DNA of 64,000 nucleotides. Origin: an uncultured Prevotella sp. Its GTDB lineage: Bacteria; Bacteroidota; Bacteroidia; Bacteroidales; Bacteroidaceae. Numbering within the stretch: position 1 is the first letter of the stretch; each line of letters opens with the position of its first letter. This document shows, piece by piece, positions 51,635 through 60,336 of this stretch. The notes under the pieces were generated by a model. The model saw only the letters and a list, made by a program, of their open reading frames with translations. It did no database searches and was not told the DNA's origin. The DNA is taken from the NCBI GenBank assembly GCA_900551055.1, contig URUK01000001.1:173506-237505 (forward strand), given 5' to 3'. The translations under genes and the position numbers were made by a program.

Positions 51635-52660
51635 ATGAAGAAAGTAGGCAAAAAGAAATTTGTAATTCCGGCTGTGCTTTGTCTTGCCGTGATACTGTTC
51701 TTGTGCTATTATTATTTTTTCACCTCGATGCTTCATGGTGATGGCAGCCGCCTTGTATATGTTGACGATGATGACAATATAGATTCCGTATATGTCAAAT
51801 TGGATGGAATGTCGTCATCTCATGCGATGGCGGCTTTCAAGACATTGGCACGCCATAGCTCTTATGAGGAGCACATCCGCACAGGATGCTATGAGATAGA
51901 ACCGGGTGATTGCGCCATAACCGTGTTCAGGAAACTCAAGAACGGTTTGCAGACATCAGTCAGGTTGACCGTGCCGAGTGTGCGTACTACAGACAGGCTT
52001 GCCGGTGTTCTTGCCGGAAAACTGATGGTCGACAGTGCTTCCATATATAAGGCTTTGACCGACTCGGCTGTATGCGCGCAGTACGGCTATACGCCGGAAA
52101 CGGTAATCTGCATGTTCATACCCAACACTTACGAGGTTTATTGGAATATATCCGTAAAAAGCCTTCTCGACAAAATGAACAAGGAGAGCAAGAAGTTCTG
52201 GAACTTCGAGCGGACGCAGAAAGCGCAGGCTATGGGATTTACCAAAGAAGAAGTTATGACGCTGGCAAGCATAGTGGACGAAGAGACCGCTAACGATGCG
52301 GAAAAACCGATGGTGGCCGGCATGTATTTCAACAGGCTTAAGGCTGGAATGCCGCTTCAGGCCGACCCAACCGTGAAGTTTGCCCTTAAGGACTTTGGCC
52401 TACGCCGCATATACCACAATATGCTGAAAGTGGACAGCCCTTACAATACTTATATGAATACAGGCTTGCCTCCAGGTCCTATCAGGATGCCGTCGGTGGC
52501 CGGTATTGACGCCGTGCTCAATCATATACATCATAAGTACTTGTATATGTGCGCCAAAGAGGACTTTAGCGGAACACACAATTTTGCGGAGACTTATGGC
52601 GAACATCTGCAAAACGCAGCCAAGTATTCGGCGGCATTGAACAAAAGGGGAATAAAATAG
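51635..52660 (+). CDS. mltG: Endolytic murein transglycosylase
   Basis: 341 residues of the YceG family. One N-terminal membrane helix (about 8-30) is followed by a LysM-like region and the YceG catalytic domain. The catalytic Glu is in LASIVDEETANDAEKPMVAG, and MYFNRLKAGMPLQADPTVKFAL and TGLPPGPIRMPSVAGIDAVL are conserved. It cleaves nascent glycan strands at the outer face of the inner membrane and so sets strand length, complementing the polymerase MtgA encoded at 21.4 kb. Starts 18 bases after its -7 box. Confidence 0.94.
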   Translation: MKKVGKKKFVIPAVLCLAVILFLCYYYFFTSMLHGDGSRLVYVDDDDNIDSVYVKLDGMSSSHAMAAFKTLARHSSYEEHIRTGCYEIEPGDCAITVFRKLKNGLQTSVRLTVPSVRTTDRLAGVLAGKLMVDSASIYKALTDSAVCAQYGYTPETVICMFIPNTYEVYWNISVKSLLDKMNKESKKFWNFERTQKAQAMGFTKEEVMTLASIVDEETANDAEKPMVAGMYFNRLKAGMPLQADPTVKFALKDFGLRRIYHNMLKVDSPYNTYMNTGLPPGPIRMPSVAGIDAVLNHIHHKYLYMCAKEDFSGTHNFAETYGEHLQNAAKYSAALNKRGIK

Positions 52661-52676
52661 TTGCGGTTATAGTGTC

Positions 52677-52776
52677 TTGAGGTTATGCGGTTTTTATGTT
52701 ATTGAACAGTACGACATGAAACCATATTGCCTCAAAACCGTAAAACCTCATAACCATATAACCTCAAAACCGTAAA
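52677..52776. repeat. Repeat-rich inverted structure between mltG and glnS
   Basis: A 15-base direct repeat CCTCAAAACCGTAAA occurs at 52730-52744 and 52762-52776 within a ~32-base tandem unit. TTGAGGTTAT (52677-52686) pairs exactly with ATAACCTCAA (52758-52767). It occupies the whole gap and ends 5 bases before the glnS ATG. Confidence 0.7.
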
Positions 52777-52781
52777 TAAAT

Positions 52782-54497
52782 ATGACTACAGAAGAGAAAA
52801 ATACAGAAGAGAAGAAGGGGCTTAGCTTCGTCGAGCAAATGGTGGAGAACGATTTGGCTGAAGGAAAGAATGGAGGCCGCATACAAACACGGTTCCCGCC
52901 GGAGCCTAACGGATATTTGCATATAGGACACGCCAAGGCCATTTGCATGGATTTCGGCGTAGCGGAAAATTACGGAGGCATATGCAACCTGCGTTTCGAC
53001 GACACCAACCCGAGCAAGGAAGATACGGAGTATGTAGATTCGATATTGAATGATATAAAATGGCTCGGCTTCCATTGGGCGAACGTCTATTATGCTTCTG
53101 ATTATTTCCAGCAGCTGTGGGATTTCGCCGAATGGATGATAAAGGAGGGTAAGGCATATGTTGACGAGCAGACAAGCGAACAAATAGCCGAGCAGAAAGG
53201 CACTCCGACGCAGCCTGGAACTCCGTCGCCATACAGGGACAGGCCGATAGAGGAAAGTCTTGCGTTGTTTCATAAGATGAACACTGCGGAGGCAAAGGAA
53301 GGTTCTATGGTTCTTCGTGCCAAATTAGACATGGCAAACCCAAACATGCATTTCCGCGACCCGATAATGTACCGTATAATACATACGCCCCATCATCGCA
53401 CAGGAACAAAGTGGCACGCTTACCCGATGTATGACTTTGCGCATGGACAGAGCGATTTTTTTGAGGGCGTGACCCATTCAATCTGCACCCTCGAGTTTGT
53501 GCCCCACCGTCCCCTTTACGACAAGTTCATAGACGAACTCAAGATATACAAGGGAGAGGTAGATAACATGCACGACTTCCGTCCGAGGCAGATAGAGTTC
53601 AACCGTCTCAACCTTACTTATACCGTGATGAGCAAACGCAAGCTGCATGCGCTGGTAGACGAAGGTTTGGTGAACGGTTGGGATGACCCTCGCATGCCTA
53701 CATTGTGCGGAATGCGCCGCCGCGGATATTCTCCTGAAAGTATCAGGAACTTCATAAAGAGTATCGGTTACACCAAGTTTGATGCGCTTAACGACGTTGC
53801 CCTGCTGGAAGCGGCTGTGCGTGACGACCTTAACAAACGGGCAATAAGGGTTTCTGCAGTGCTCAATCCGGTAAAACTTGTCATAACCAATTATCCTGAT
53901 GGGCAGACGGAGAAGATGGAAGCAATTAACAATCCGGAGAACGAAGCTGACGGAACACATGCAATTACATTTAGCAAGAACTTGTGGATAGAGCGTGACG
54001 ACTTTATGGAAGACGCTCCTAAAAAGTTTTTCCGCATGACTCCGGGACGTGAAGTACGCCTAAAGAACGCTTATATTATAAAATGTACAGGTTGCACAAA
54101 AGATGCAGACGGCAATATCGTTGAAATACAGGCGGAATATGACCCTGAGAGCCGTAGCGGCATGGAAGGTGCCAACCGAAAAGTGAAAGGTACTCTGCAT
54201 TGGGTCTGCGTCGACCACTGTAAAAAGGCGGAGATAAGGATTTACGACCGTCTGTTCAATGTCGAAAATCCGTCTGCCGACGAACGTGATTTCAGGGCTC
54301 TGCTTAACCCCGACTCACTTACGGTCAAGACAGACTGTTACGTTGAAGACTATGCTGCAGACTGCAAGCCGGGAGAATATCTGCAGTTCCAGCGTATCGG
54401 GTATTTCATGGCCGACCTTGATTCTTCGGACAGCCATCTTATATATAATAAGACGGTAGGGCTGAAAGATACATGGTCGAAAATAAACAAAGGGTGA
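52782..54497 (+). CDS. glnS: Glutaminyl-tRNA synthetase
   Basis: 571 residues (E. coli 554). Class I synthetase: the HIGH motif is in FPPEPNGYLHIGHAK and the KMSKS equivalent in VMSKRKL. GVTHSICTLEF and the QPGTPSPYRDRPIEE segment distinguish GlnRS from GluRS. The two C-terminal anticodon-binding beta barrels are complete. Its presence means Gln-tRNA is charged directly; GatCAB is not needed for Gln. Six bases upstream of a TPR gene, probably cotranscribed. Confidence 0.97.
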   Translation: MTTEEKNTEEKKGLSFVEQMVENDLAEGKNGGRIQTRFPPEPNGYLHIGHAKAICMDFGVAENYGGICNLRFDDTNPSKEDTEYVDSILNDIKWLGFHWANVYYASDYFQQLWDFAEWMIKEGKAYVDEQTSEQIAEQKGTPTQPGTPSPYRDRPIEESLALFHKMNTAEAKEGSMVLRAKLDMANPNMHFRDPIMYRIIHTPHHRTGTKWHAYPMYDFAHGQSDFFEGVTHSICTLEFVPHRPLYDKFIDELKIYKGEVDNMHDFRPRQIEFNRLNLTYTVMSKRKLHALVDEGLVNGWDDPRMPTLCGMRRRGYSPESIRNFIKSIGYTKFDALNDVALLEAAVRDDLNKRAIRVSAVLNPVKLVITNYPDGQTEKMEAINNPENEADGTHAITFSKNLWIERDDFMEDAPKKFFRMTPGREVRLKNAYIIKCTGCTKDADGNIVEIQAEYDPESRSGMEGANRKVKGTLHWVCVDHCKKAEIRIYDRLFNVENPSADERDFRALLNPDSLTVKTDCYVEDYAADCKPGEYLQFQRIGYFMADLDSSDSHLIYNKTVGLKDTWSKINKG

Positions 54498-54503
54498 ATG
54501 TGA

Positions 54504-55928
54504 ATGTCATATAATTCAGAAGATTATTTCCTTTCAAACGAATTCAAGTCAGTTCTGAATAGATTTAAAGAAGCGGAAGCAAACGGGACTTATGCCATGC
54601 TTGATTCAGATGAACTGGCTGACGTTGCCGAGTATTATTATAATAACGGCAACGTCAATTATGCTTTGGATATCATCGAAATGGCCCTGTCGGTCTACCC
54701 GGGAAGCACTGCTCCGCTGCTTTTCAAAGCACGTATAATGCTGATTGATAACCATGACAGTCCAAAAGCCGAAATGTATACAGAACAGATTGCAGACAAA
54801 TCAGATTTGGACTATCATTACATGAAGGCGGAAATAATGTTGGCTGACGGTCATGCTGACAGGGCGGATGAATATCTTGAAGCAAAGTTTGAGGAGGTAG
54901 ATGAAGAAGATCTGAATTATTTTGCAATAGACTCTGCCGAGTTGTTCATTGATTACGGTGATATTGCAAGGGGAGGAAAGTGGCTTGACCGCTCGACTGA
55001 GACCGATTCTGCCGAATATAAAGAGCAGAAAGCAAGGATAATGTTGGAAAAGGGTAATTACGAGAAAAGTGAAGAACTATATAACGAACTCATTGACGAG
55101 AACCCGTATTCAACACAATATTGGAACTCTCTTGCTTCCTCCCAGTTTTTTCGTAACAACATAGAAGAGTCGATACGCAGTAGTGAATATTCAATAGCCA
55201 TAAATCCTAACAACGTGTCGGCATTGCTTAACAAGGCTAACGGATTGTACAATTTGGGGAATTACGAGGAAGCACTGAAGTTTTATCTTAGATATAACAA
55301 GCTTTGCCCCAACGATGAGTACGGTGAAATGCTTATTGGTTTTTGCTACATGTTGCTCGACGATTACGAGGAAGCTATCAGGCATTTTGAAAAATCCGAG
55401 GCTCTGTCTGATCCCCAATCGCCTAATCTTGTAGATATATACAAGGATTGGGCCTTTGCCTTATGCCGTCTTGGAAGGATGAAAGAGTGCTTGGCTGTGC
55501 TTGACAAGGCTTCTTTATTGGACTGTGACCAAAATGAAATGCTGGTTTACAAGGGCAGCCTTTTGCTGGGCTGCGGATATCATGAAGAAGCCAAGAAGTA
55601 TTTTATACGTGCGATAAAAGATTCAGGATATTCTCCGAAAGTTTTTATGGATATAGCCACAATCGTGTATGAAAGCGGCGACATAGAGGTTGCGTACAAA
55701 ATGTTCAAGGCGTTGTTCTCCTCTCATGTGAACTGGACTGACGGTTATGCGTATTTAGCAGCTTGCTGTTATGATTTGGGTAAACAGCATGAATTTCTTG
55801 AAAACCTTGAAAAAGCGGTAGAATATTCGCCGAAAGAAGCAAAACTTTTACTTGGCAAACTATTCCCTGACGGCATGGAACCGAAAGATTATTATGATTA
55901 TATGTCTTACAAAATGGGCGGTAAATAG
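54504..55928 (+). CDS. Tetratricopeptide repeat protein
   Basis: 474 residues, no signal peptide, acidic. At least nine TPR-like helical pairs can be counted, e.g. YYYNNGNVNYALDIIEMAL, LEKGNYEKSEELYNELI, LYNLGNYEEALKFYLRY and MLLDDYEEAIRHFEKSEA. A scaffold for protein interactions in the cytoplasm; the partner is unknown. Coupling to glnS (6-base gap) says it is constitutively expressed but gives no functional clue. Confidence 0.88.
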   Translation: MSYNSEDYFLSNEFKSVLNRFKEAEANGTYAMLDSDELADVAEYYYNNGNVNYALDIIEMALSVYPGSTAPLLFKARIMLIDNHDSPKAEMYTEQIADKSDLDYHYMKAEIMLADGHADRADEYLEAKFEEVDEEDLNYFAIDSAELFIDYGDIARGGKWLDRSTETDSAEYKEQKARIMLEKGNYEKSEELYNELIDENPYSTQYWNSLASSQFFRNNIEESIRSSEYSIAINPNNVSALLNKANGLYNLGNYEEALKFYLRYNKLCPNDEYGEMLIGFCYMLLDDYEEAIRHFEKSEALSDPQSPNLVDIYKDWAFALCRLGRMKECLAVLDKASLLDCDQNEMLVYKGSLLLGCGYHEEAKKYFIRAIKDSGYSPKVFMDIATIVYESGDIEVAYKMFKALFSSHVNWTDGYAYLAACCYDLGKQHEFLENLEKAVEYSPKEAKLLLGKLFPDGMEPKDYYDYMSYKMGGK

Positions 55929-56274
55929 TTAAAGGCTGTTTAAAGCTTAATGCAAAAGAACAAGGCTGAGGATTTTTTCAATATGGCTTGAACGTGTGCG
56001 CCATTGCTATTTGTAAAGCGAAACAATAATCTGTTTTTATTGTCACACTGTAATAACCTTGTCTAATGCGTTGATAATCAATCTTTATGATGTAACATTA
56101 AATGCTGTTCATTGTCACAATTGTCACCGCTATTGATGGATTTTGGCTGTAAATGCCGTCAGTAAGCTGGCTTATGATATTTTAGTGTGGCGTTTTGCTA
56201 TGTGATATGGGTATTTAAAATCTGTAAACTCAACAAGTTGGTATGCATTAAACCCCGTACTGTTAAAAAGAATA
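55929..56274. other. Non-coding gap between the TPR gene and mrr
   Basis: No gene. Two TTGTCACA-like motifs occur (about 56039 and 56115). A stretch at about 56168-56212 (GCTGGCTTATGATATTTTAG, then TGTGGCGTTTTGC) resembles the start of array E and may be a decayed copy of that repeat. Confidence 0.45.
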
Positions 56275-57189
56275 TCATTCGTCAGTGAAGAAATCAGTGT
56301 CTATTCTTTTAATTTCGTATACTTGACTTACGCTTACCCCGATGTTATATTCTATCATGAAATTAGCAAGCTGAATGCCATCAATTAGTATGATTTTTAC
56401 ATGTTCGGCCCTTCTGCATGTTTCCATCGCACCAGATGAGAATGACGATGTTGTAATGAATATGCCTTTTGTGGCCTTATGTTCCACCAATGCACCGATG
56501 AATTTTTGTAAATCCGGCTTTTGAACAGACTCCGTGGTGTATCTTTTTGCTTGCACGTATATGGTGTCAAGTCCCAATTTGTCTTCTTTTATTACACCGT
56601 CAATACCGTCGTCGTGGCTGTATTGTGTTACTTTCGCGGCATCTTCAAAGCTACCACCATATCCCATGGCTACAAGTAGATGTATTACGAGCTGTTCAAA
56701 AAACTGGGGGCTTTGCCTTTTCACTTCATCAAGCAACCTTTTTGTTAAGTCTTTATTGATTTCCAAATAGGCTTCGTCCATTATTTCAGACGGAGTTTTG
56801 TTTGTTGTTCCCTGTTCGTTTTTGTCAGATTTTATGTTAGCAGCCTTTTCACTGGAGGCAAAAGCCTTGAATTCCTTAAACTGCATCAATTCGTTTTTGC
56901 CGAAGTCTGTAGAGTGTTGCTTCAGAAAATCAAGTCCGCGTTGTGTTATTTTGTATATTCCGCGTTGCGTTCTTTCTATCAGCCCTGCTTGATAAAAATA
57001 AGTGATTGTCCATGAGATGCGGTCTTGCAGTTTTGTCTTTCTCCCGCTTTTTATAAGTTCCCTTGTTTCATCTTCTGTTAGTAATAGTGCTTTCACACAG
57101 TAGTCTTGTAGCATTCGCCCATCACATTCTCCTTGTCGTGCGAAGCATTGAAGTGAAGGGAGAAAAAATTTTTCAAATGACGGTGTCAT
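56275..57189 (-). CDS. mrr: Mrr-type restriction endonuclease
   Basis: 304 residues from ATG at 57189, the same length as E. coli Mrr. The frame start at 57219 lies in the promoter box. N-terminal winged-helix domain (about 1-90). The C-terminal Mrr_cat domain has the PD-(D/E)XK core DDGIDGVIKEDKL and YVQAKRYTTE (Asp and Gln-x-Lys), then KGIFITTSSFSSGA. Type IV enzymes of this kind cut DNA carrying foreign methylation. It stands alone: no methyltransferase, specificity subunit or other defence gene nearby, and its coding is A/T-richer than its neighbours, suggesting acquisition as a single cargo gene. Confidence 0.92.
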   Translation of the reverse strand: MTPSFEKFFLPSLQCFARQGECDGRMLQDYCVKALLLTEDETRELIKSGRKTKLQDRISWTITYFYQAGLIERTQRGIYKITQRGLDFLKQHSTDFGKNELMQFKEFKAFASSEKAANIKSDKNEQGTTNKTPSEIMDEAYLEINKDLTKRLLDEVKRQSPQFFEQLVIHLLVAMGYGGSFEDAAKVTQYSHDDGIDGVIKEDKLGLDTIYVQAKRYTTESVQKPDLQKFIGALVEHKATKGIFITTSSFSSGAMETCRRAEHVKIILIDGIQLANFMIEYNIGVSVSQVYEIKRIDTDFFTDE

Positions 57190-57216
57190 GGTGTTAATGG
57201 CTTTGTTTATTTTGTG

Positions 57217-57224
57217 CAAAGATA
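57217..57224 (-). promoter_or_regulatory. -7 element of mrr
   Basis: Minus-strand TATCTTTG, 27 bases before the chosen ATG. Confidence 0.65.
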
Positions 57225-57381
57225 AGACTTTTCATTGAATCTGATATGTTTCATTGTCAGAACGCTAATTTTTATTTTATCATAATTAAATTTCAAGTAG
57301 TTTGACGATGTGGATTATAATAAAAATTTATTGATTGCAATTATATTTTTCGTTCGATAGCCGTAATACATCATAAAAATG

Positions 57382-57423
57382 TATCGTGCGAATGGCACTT
57401 ATTTGTGTGACATTCGCACGATA
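57382..57423 (-). terminator. Terminator of the DedA gene
   Basis: Perfect 13-base arms 57382-57394 and 57411-57423 with a 16-base loop. On the minus strand the stem is followed by ACATTTTTATG. The rest of the gap 57190-57510 holds only the mrr promoter. Confidence 0.65.
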
Positions 57424-57510
57424 TTTCTGAATGATTCCACATCACCTTGATAAAACATGCTTCTCCATGGTTTTGTCGGCTCCCATGTATGTGGAATTAA
57501 TGATAATGTT

Positions 57511-58158
57511 TTATTGCTTCTTTTTCTTTTTAAAGCCTTTATACAGGAGTACTCCCACAACGGCTACGGCCAATGCCAATAATACATATCCTATTTCATG
57601 GCTGTATTTTGTGGCTAAAACATACACGTCATTGGTTGTTTTAAGGTCGGTATATTGGTAAATCAAATATCCGATCAAGGCCAATACGCAGTTCCATATT
57701 CCGGCACCAAGCGTTGTATAGAGCAAGAAATGGTCAAGACGCATCCTTGCCAATCCGGCTGGAATACTGATAAGCTGCCTTACTGCTGGTATCAATCTGC
57801 CGAAGAATGTCGATGCCGCACCGTGTTTGCGGAAAAACTCTTCCGCGCGTTCAACGCTTTCCACGTCAATGAGACACATGTGTCCGATTCGGCTGTCAGC
57901 AAATTTATATACTATAGGTCTTCCCAACCAGCGTGCGAGATAATAGTTGAACAGTGCTCCGATGTCTGCGCCAATTGTAGCAAATATGACGACAAGAAAA
58001 ATGTTCATGCTGCCATCTGCCATTGATTTCCATGCTGCCGGAGGTACAATTACTTCTGAAGGGAAGGGTATGAATGAACTTTCTATGGCCATGAATATTG
58101 TAACGACCCAATAATCCAAATTCTCTAATACCCATCTGAATAATTCTGCTGAATTCAT
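57511..58158 (-). CDS. DedA family membrane protein
   Basis: 215 residues with about five hydrophobic segments and a polybasic C-terminus (KGFKKKKKQ). Family signatures: ESSFIPFPSEVIVPPAA, ADIGALFNYYLARWLGR and the GRLIPAVRQLISIPAGLARM motif with conserved Arg residues. DedA proteins are proposed lipid scramblases/undecaprenyl-phosphate flippases that support envelope homeostasis. It has its own promoter (TAAATTTG at 58179-58186, minus) and so is probably separate from maf. Confidence 0.93.
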   Translation of the reverse strand: MNSAELFRWVLENLDYWVVTIFMAIESSFIPFPSEVIVPPAAWKSMADGSMNIFLVVIFATIGADIGALFNYYLARWLGRPIVYKFADSRIGHMCLIDVESVERAEEFFRKHGAASTFFGRLIPAVRQLISIPAGLARMRLDHFLLYTTLGAGIWNCVLALIGYLIYQYTDLKTTNDVYVLATKYSHEIGYVLLALAVAVVGVLLYKGFKKKKKQ

Positions 58159-58178
58159 TTGATTTAAAAATTTTTGTG

Positions 58179-58186
58179 CAAATTTA
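58179..58186 (-). promoter_or_regulatory. -7 element of the DedA gene
   Basis: Minus-strand TAAATTTG, 20 bases before the ATG. Confidence 0.6.
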
Positions 58187-58247
58187 CTGACTTATAATCT
58201 ATTTTACGAATTTTGTGCCGATTGATTGCGTATTTTTCATGGAAACT

Positions 58248-58820
58248 TCAGAATTTGTTCAATTCTTCATATATACGCTGTACCGGAAGTCCCATAACGT
58301 TGAAATAACTGCCGCTGATTGACGTCACTCCGATGTAGCCAATCCATTCCTGTATGCCATAAGCTCCGGCTTTGTCCAAAGGCTTGTAATGGTTTACATA
58401 ATAATTTATTTCATCTTCAGAAAGGGCTTTGAATGTCACATCTGTTATAACCGAAAAATGTTCCTGTTTATTGACGGATGTCAAACAAACTCCTGTAACA
58501 ACTTTATGTGTTTGTCCGCTAAGTTCACCAAGCATGGCGCAGGCATCGTCCAGAGTTTTCGGTTTTCCCAATATTTTATTGCCCAGCACAACCACAGTGT
58601 CGGCGGTTATGACAAGGTTGTTGCCATGTAATTCTTCTTTATAGGCTTGGGCTTTCTTGACAGCTATGTATTCGGCAATTTCCATTACAGGAAGGCTTGA
58701 CGGGTATGATTCGTCCACACCGTCAATGACATGCACTTCAAAATCCAAGTTCAAACCGGCAAGCAGTTCTTTACGTCTCGGACTGTTGCTGCTTAAAATG
58801 ATATGATAATCTTTCAACAT
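58248..58820 (-). CDS. maf: Maf-type nucleoside triphosphate pyrophosphatase
   Basis: 190 residues. The N-terminal signature SSNSPRRKELLAGLNLDFE is diagnostic. ITADTVVVLGNKILGKP contains the catalytic Asp, and KAGAYGIQEWIGYIG follows. It hydrolyses non-canonical or certain canonical NTPs (dTTP/UTP in the YhdE subgroup, with the Q of GIQ). Twelve bases after the KdsC-like gene, third in the DUF2520-kdsC-maf operon. Confidence 0.94.
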   Translation of the reverse strand: MLKDYHIILSSNSPRRKELLAGLNLDFEVHVIDGVDESYPSSLPVMEIAEYIAVKKAQAYKEELHGNNLVITADTVVVLGNKILGKPKTLDDACAMLGELSGQTHKVVTGVCLTSVNKQEHFSVITDVTFKALSEDEINYYVNHYKPLDKAGAYGIQEWIGYIGVTSISGSYFNVMGLPVQRIYEELNKF

Positions 58821-58832
58821 TGATAAAAATAT

Positions 58833-59351
58833 TTACCACTTAAATGCTTTTGAGTCATTCAGCCATTTCCCTTGTACACGCAGGACCTGCTCGATTACAT
58901 CGCGACAACATCCCTGTCCACCCTTGTATTGGCTGATATATGTGCTTATTGACTTTATTTCTGCGCATGCGTCTGACGGACAACAGGGGCAACCACATAT
59001 TCTCATGACTTCATAATCCGGAATATCGTCACCCATGTATATTATTTCTTTATTATCAAGTCCGTACATCTTGGCAAAGGCTTCATAAGTGTTGATTTTC
59101 ACGGAACATCCCATGTAGATGTCTTTCACGCCCAGATGTTCATAGCGTTGGCGGATGTTTTCAGTAGTTCCGCCAGTCATTATGGCTATTTTAAGCCCTT
59201 GCTTTTGTGCATGTTGTATCGCGTATCCGTCTTTGATATTTACGGTACGCATAGGTTCGCCAGATGAATTGAGGGGTATTGTATCACAACTTAACACCCC
59301 GTCCACATCGAAGATTATGGCTTTGATTTTTCTCAAGTCGTAGTTTATCAT
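58833..59351 (-). CDS. KdsC-like HAD phosphatase (3-deoxy-D-manno-octulosonate 8-phosphate phosphatase)
   Basis: 172 residues, a cap-less C0 HAD phosphatase. Motif I FDVDGVL gives Asp15 and Asp17. Motif II is AIMTGG, motif III Lys lies in GCSVK, and motif IV is MGDDIPDYEV. It fits KdsC, which dephosphorylates Kdo-8-P for lipid A core synthesis; some relatives act on N-acylneuraminate-9-P. The family's tetrameric sealing tail is present. Its ATG overlaps the DUF2520 stop (ATGA), so translation is coupled. Confidence 0.9.
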   Translation of the reverse strand: MINYDLRKIKAIIFDVDGVLSCDTIPLNSSGEPMRTVNIKDGYAIQHAQKQGLKIAIMTGGTTENIRQRYEHLGVKDIYMGCSVKINTYEAFAKMYGLDNKEIIYMGDDIPDYEVMRICGCPCCPSDACAEIKSISTYISQYKGGQGCCRDVIEQVLRVQGKWLNDSKAFKW

Positions 59352-60136
59352 CGCGAATTAACCTCTTTTTGTGAAGTCCGATATATGCTCATGCTCATAC
59401 ATTCATATATTTGCTTGAACATCGGGTTGTCCTTAAGCAAATCCGATTGCATCCTGATAATATTCTTGTCATAACGTATGGCAGGGCCGGTCTGAGCTTT
59501 CAGAGGTGTCAATGTATGTATTTTCCTTGATGTTTCATCAATCAGCGGCAACATCACGTCAAACGGAATATTGTGCTTTGCAAGAATTTCGGATGAGATT
59601 TCATAGCAATGGTTTACAAAATTGCAAGCAAAAACGGCGGCAAGATGCAGGTGCTTGCGAGTGTTTGAATCGAGCGTGCGGACATTGTCAGAAATGCTGC
59701 CGGCAAGATTGCGTATGGTCTCAAAAGCCATTTTGTCGTTCCCCTCAATGAAACATGGAATATCATTGAAATTGACTTGTTTGTCCTTTGAGAATGTCTG
59801 CATGGGATATAACACTCCGTAGTGCAAAGCCATACCTTCAAAAACCGTTATGGGTACACTGCCGGCCGTGTGTAAGAACACTTTTTGTTCTTTCCCCTTG
59901 CATAAAACCGGTACGACTTCAGAGATTGCACCATCGCTTATAGAGATAATGTAGACATCGGCATCAGGATTTATTTTGTCCAAATTATCTGTTGAAGAAG
60001 CACCTAAAGTTTCTGCAAGGATTGATGCCGACTTCAATGTACGGCTATAAACCTGTAGTATGTCAAGTCCTTGTTGAAGCAATGCCTTGCCAAGATTTGT
60101 GGCAAGATTGCCGGCTCCAATCAATACAATTCTCAT
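59348..60136 (-). CDS. DUF2520/Rossmann-fold oxidoreductase-like protein
   Basis: 262 residues from ATG at 60136, where the Rossmann motif GAGNLATNLG begins at once. The open frame has earlier Met codons (60226, 60286). The one at 60226 lies after the promoter and cannot be excluded. An NAD(P)-binding domain (about 1-120; SISDGAISEVVP, HTAGSVP) is followed by a helical DUF2520 domain (HLAAVFACNFVNHCYEI). It resembles pyrroline-5-carboxylate reductase and F420-dependent oxidoreductases in fold. Substrate unknown. First gene of the operon with kdsC and maf. Confidence 0.85.
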   Translation of the reverse strand: MRIVLIGAGNLATNLGKALLQQGLDILQVYSRTLKSASILAETLGASSTDNLDKINPDADVYIISISDGAISEVVPVLCKGKEQKVFLHTAGSVPITVFEGMALHYGVLYPMQTFSKDKQVNFNDIPCFIEGNDKMAFETIRNLAGSISDNVRTLDSNTRKHLHLAAVFACNFVNHCYEISSEILAKHNIPFDVMLPLIDETSRKIHTLTPLKAQTGPAIRYDKNIIRMQSDLLKDNPMFKQIYECMSMSIYRTSQKEVNSR

Positions 60137-60262
60137 TTTGCCGGCATTGTTCCTGTTGCTATTCACTTTATAGGCATCTACATTTGAAGCGTATTGCCCG
60201 TTTATGATGTTTTTTAATTTTACCATTTGCAGCGTGTTTGTCGCGTATGCATAAAAGCGGTA

Positions 60263-60270
60263 CAAAGGTA
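60263..60270 (-). promoter_or_regulatory. -7 element of the DUF2520-kdsC-maf operon
   Basis: Minus-strand TACCTTTG, divergent from the GNAT gene promoter. Confidence 0.65.
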
Positions 60271-60324
60271 GGTATTTATAAGTCAAAAAACCGAATACTT
60301 ATCGTTTTTTTAGAAAAGATTTAT

Positions 60325-60332
60325 TATTTTTG
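60325..60332 (+). promoter_or_regulatory. -7 element of the GNAT-like gene, near-leaderless
   Basis: TATTTTTG followed by CGCA and the ATG at 60337. This gives the same 4-base distance as the DUF5686 gene at 30668. Confidence 0.6.
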
Positions 60333-60336
60333 CGCA

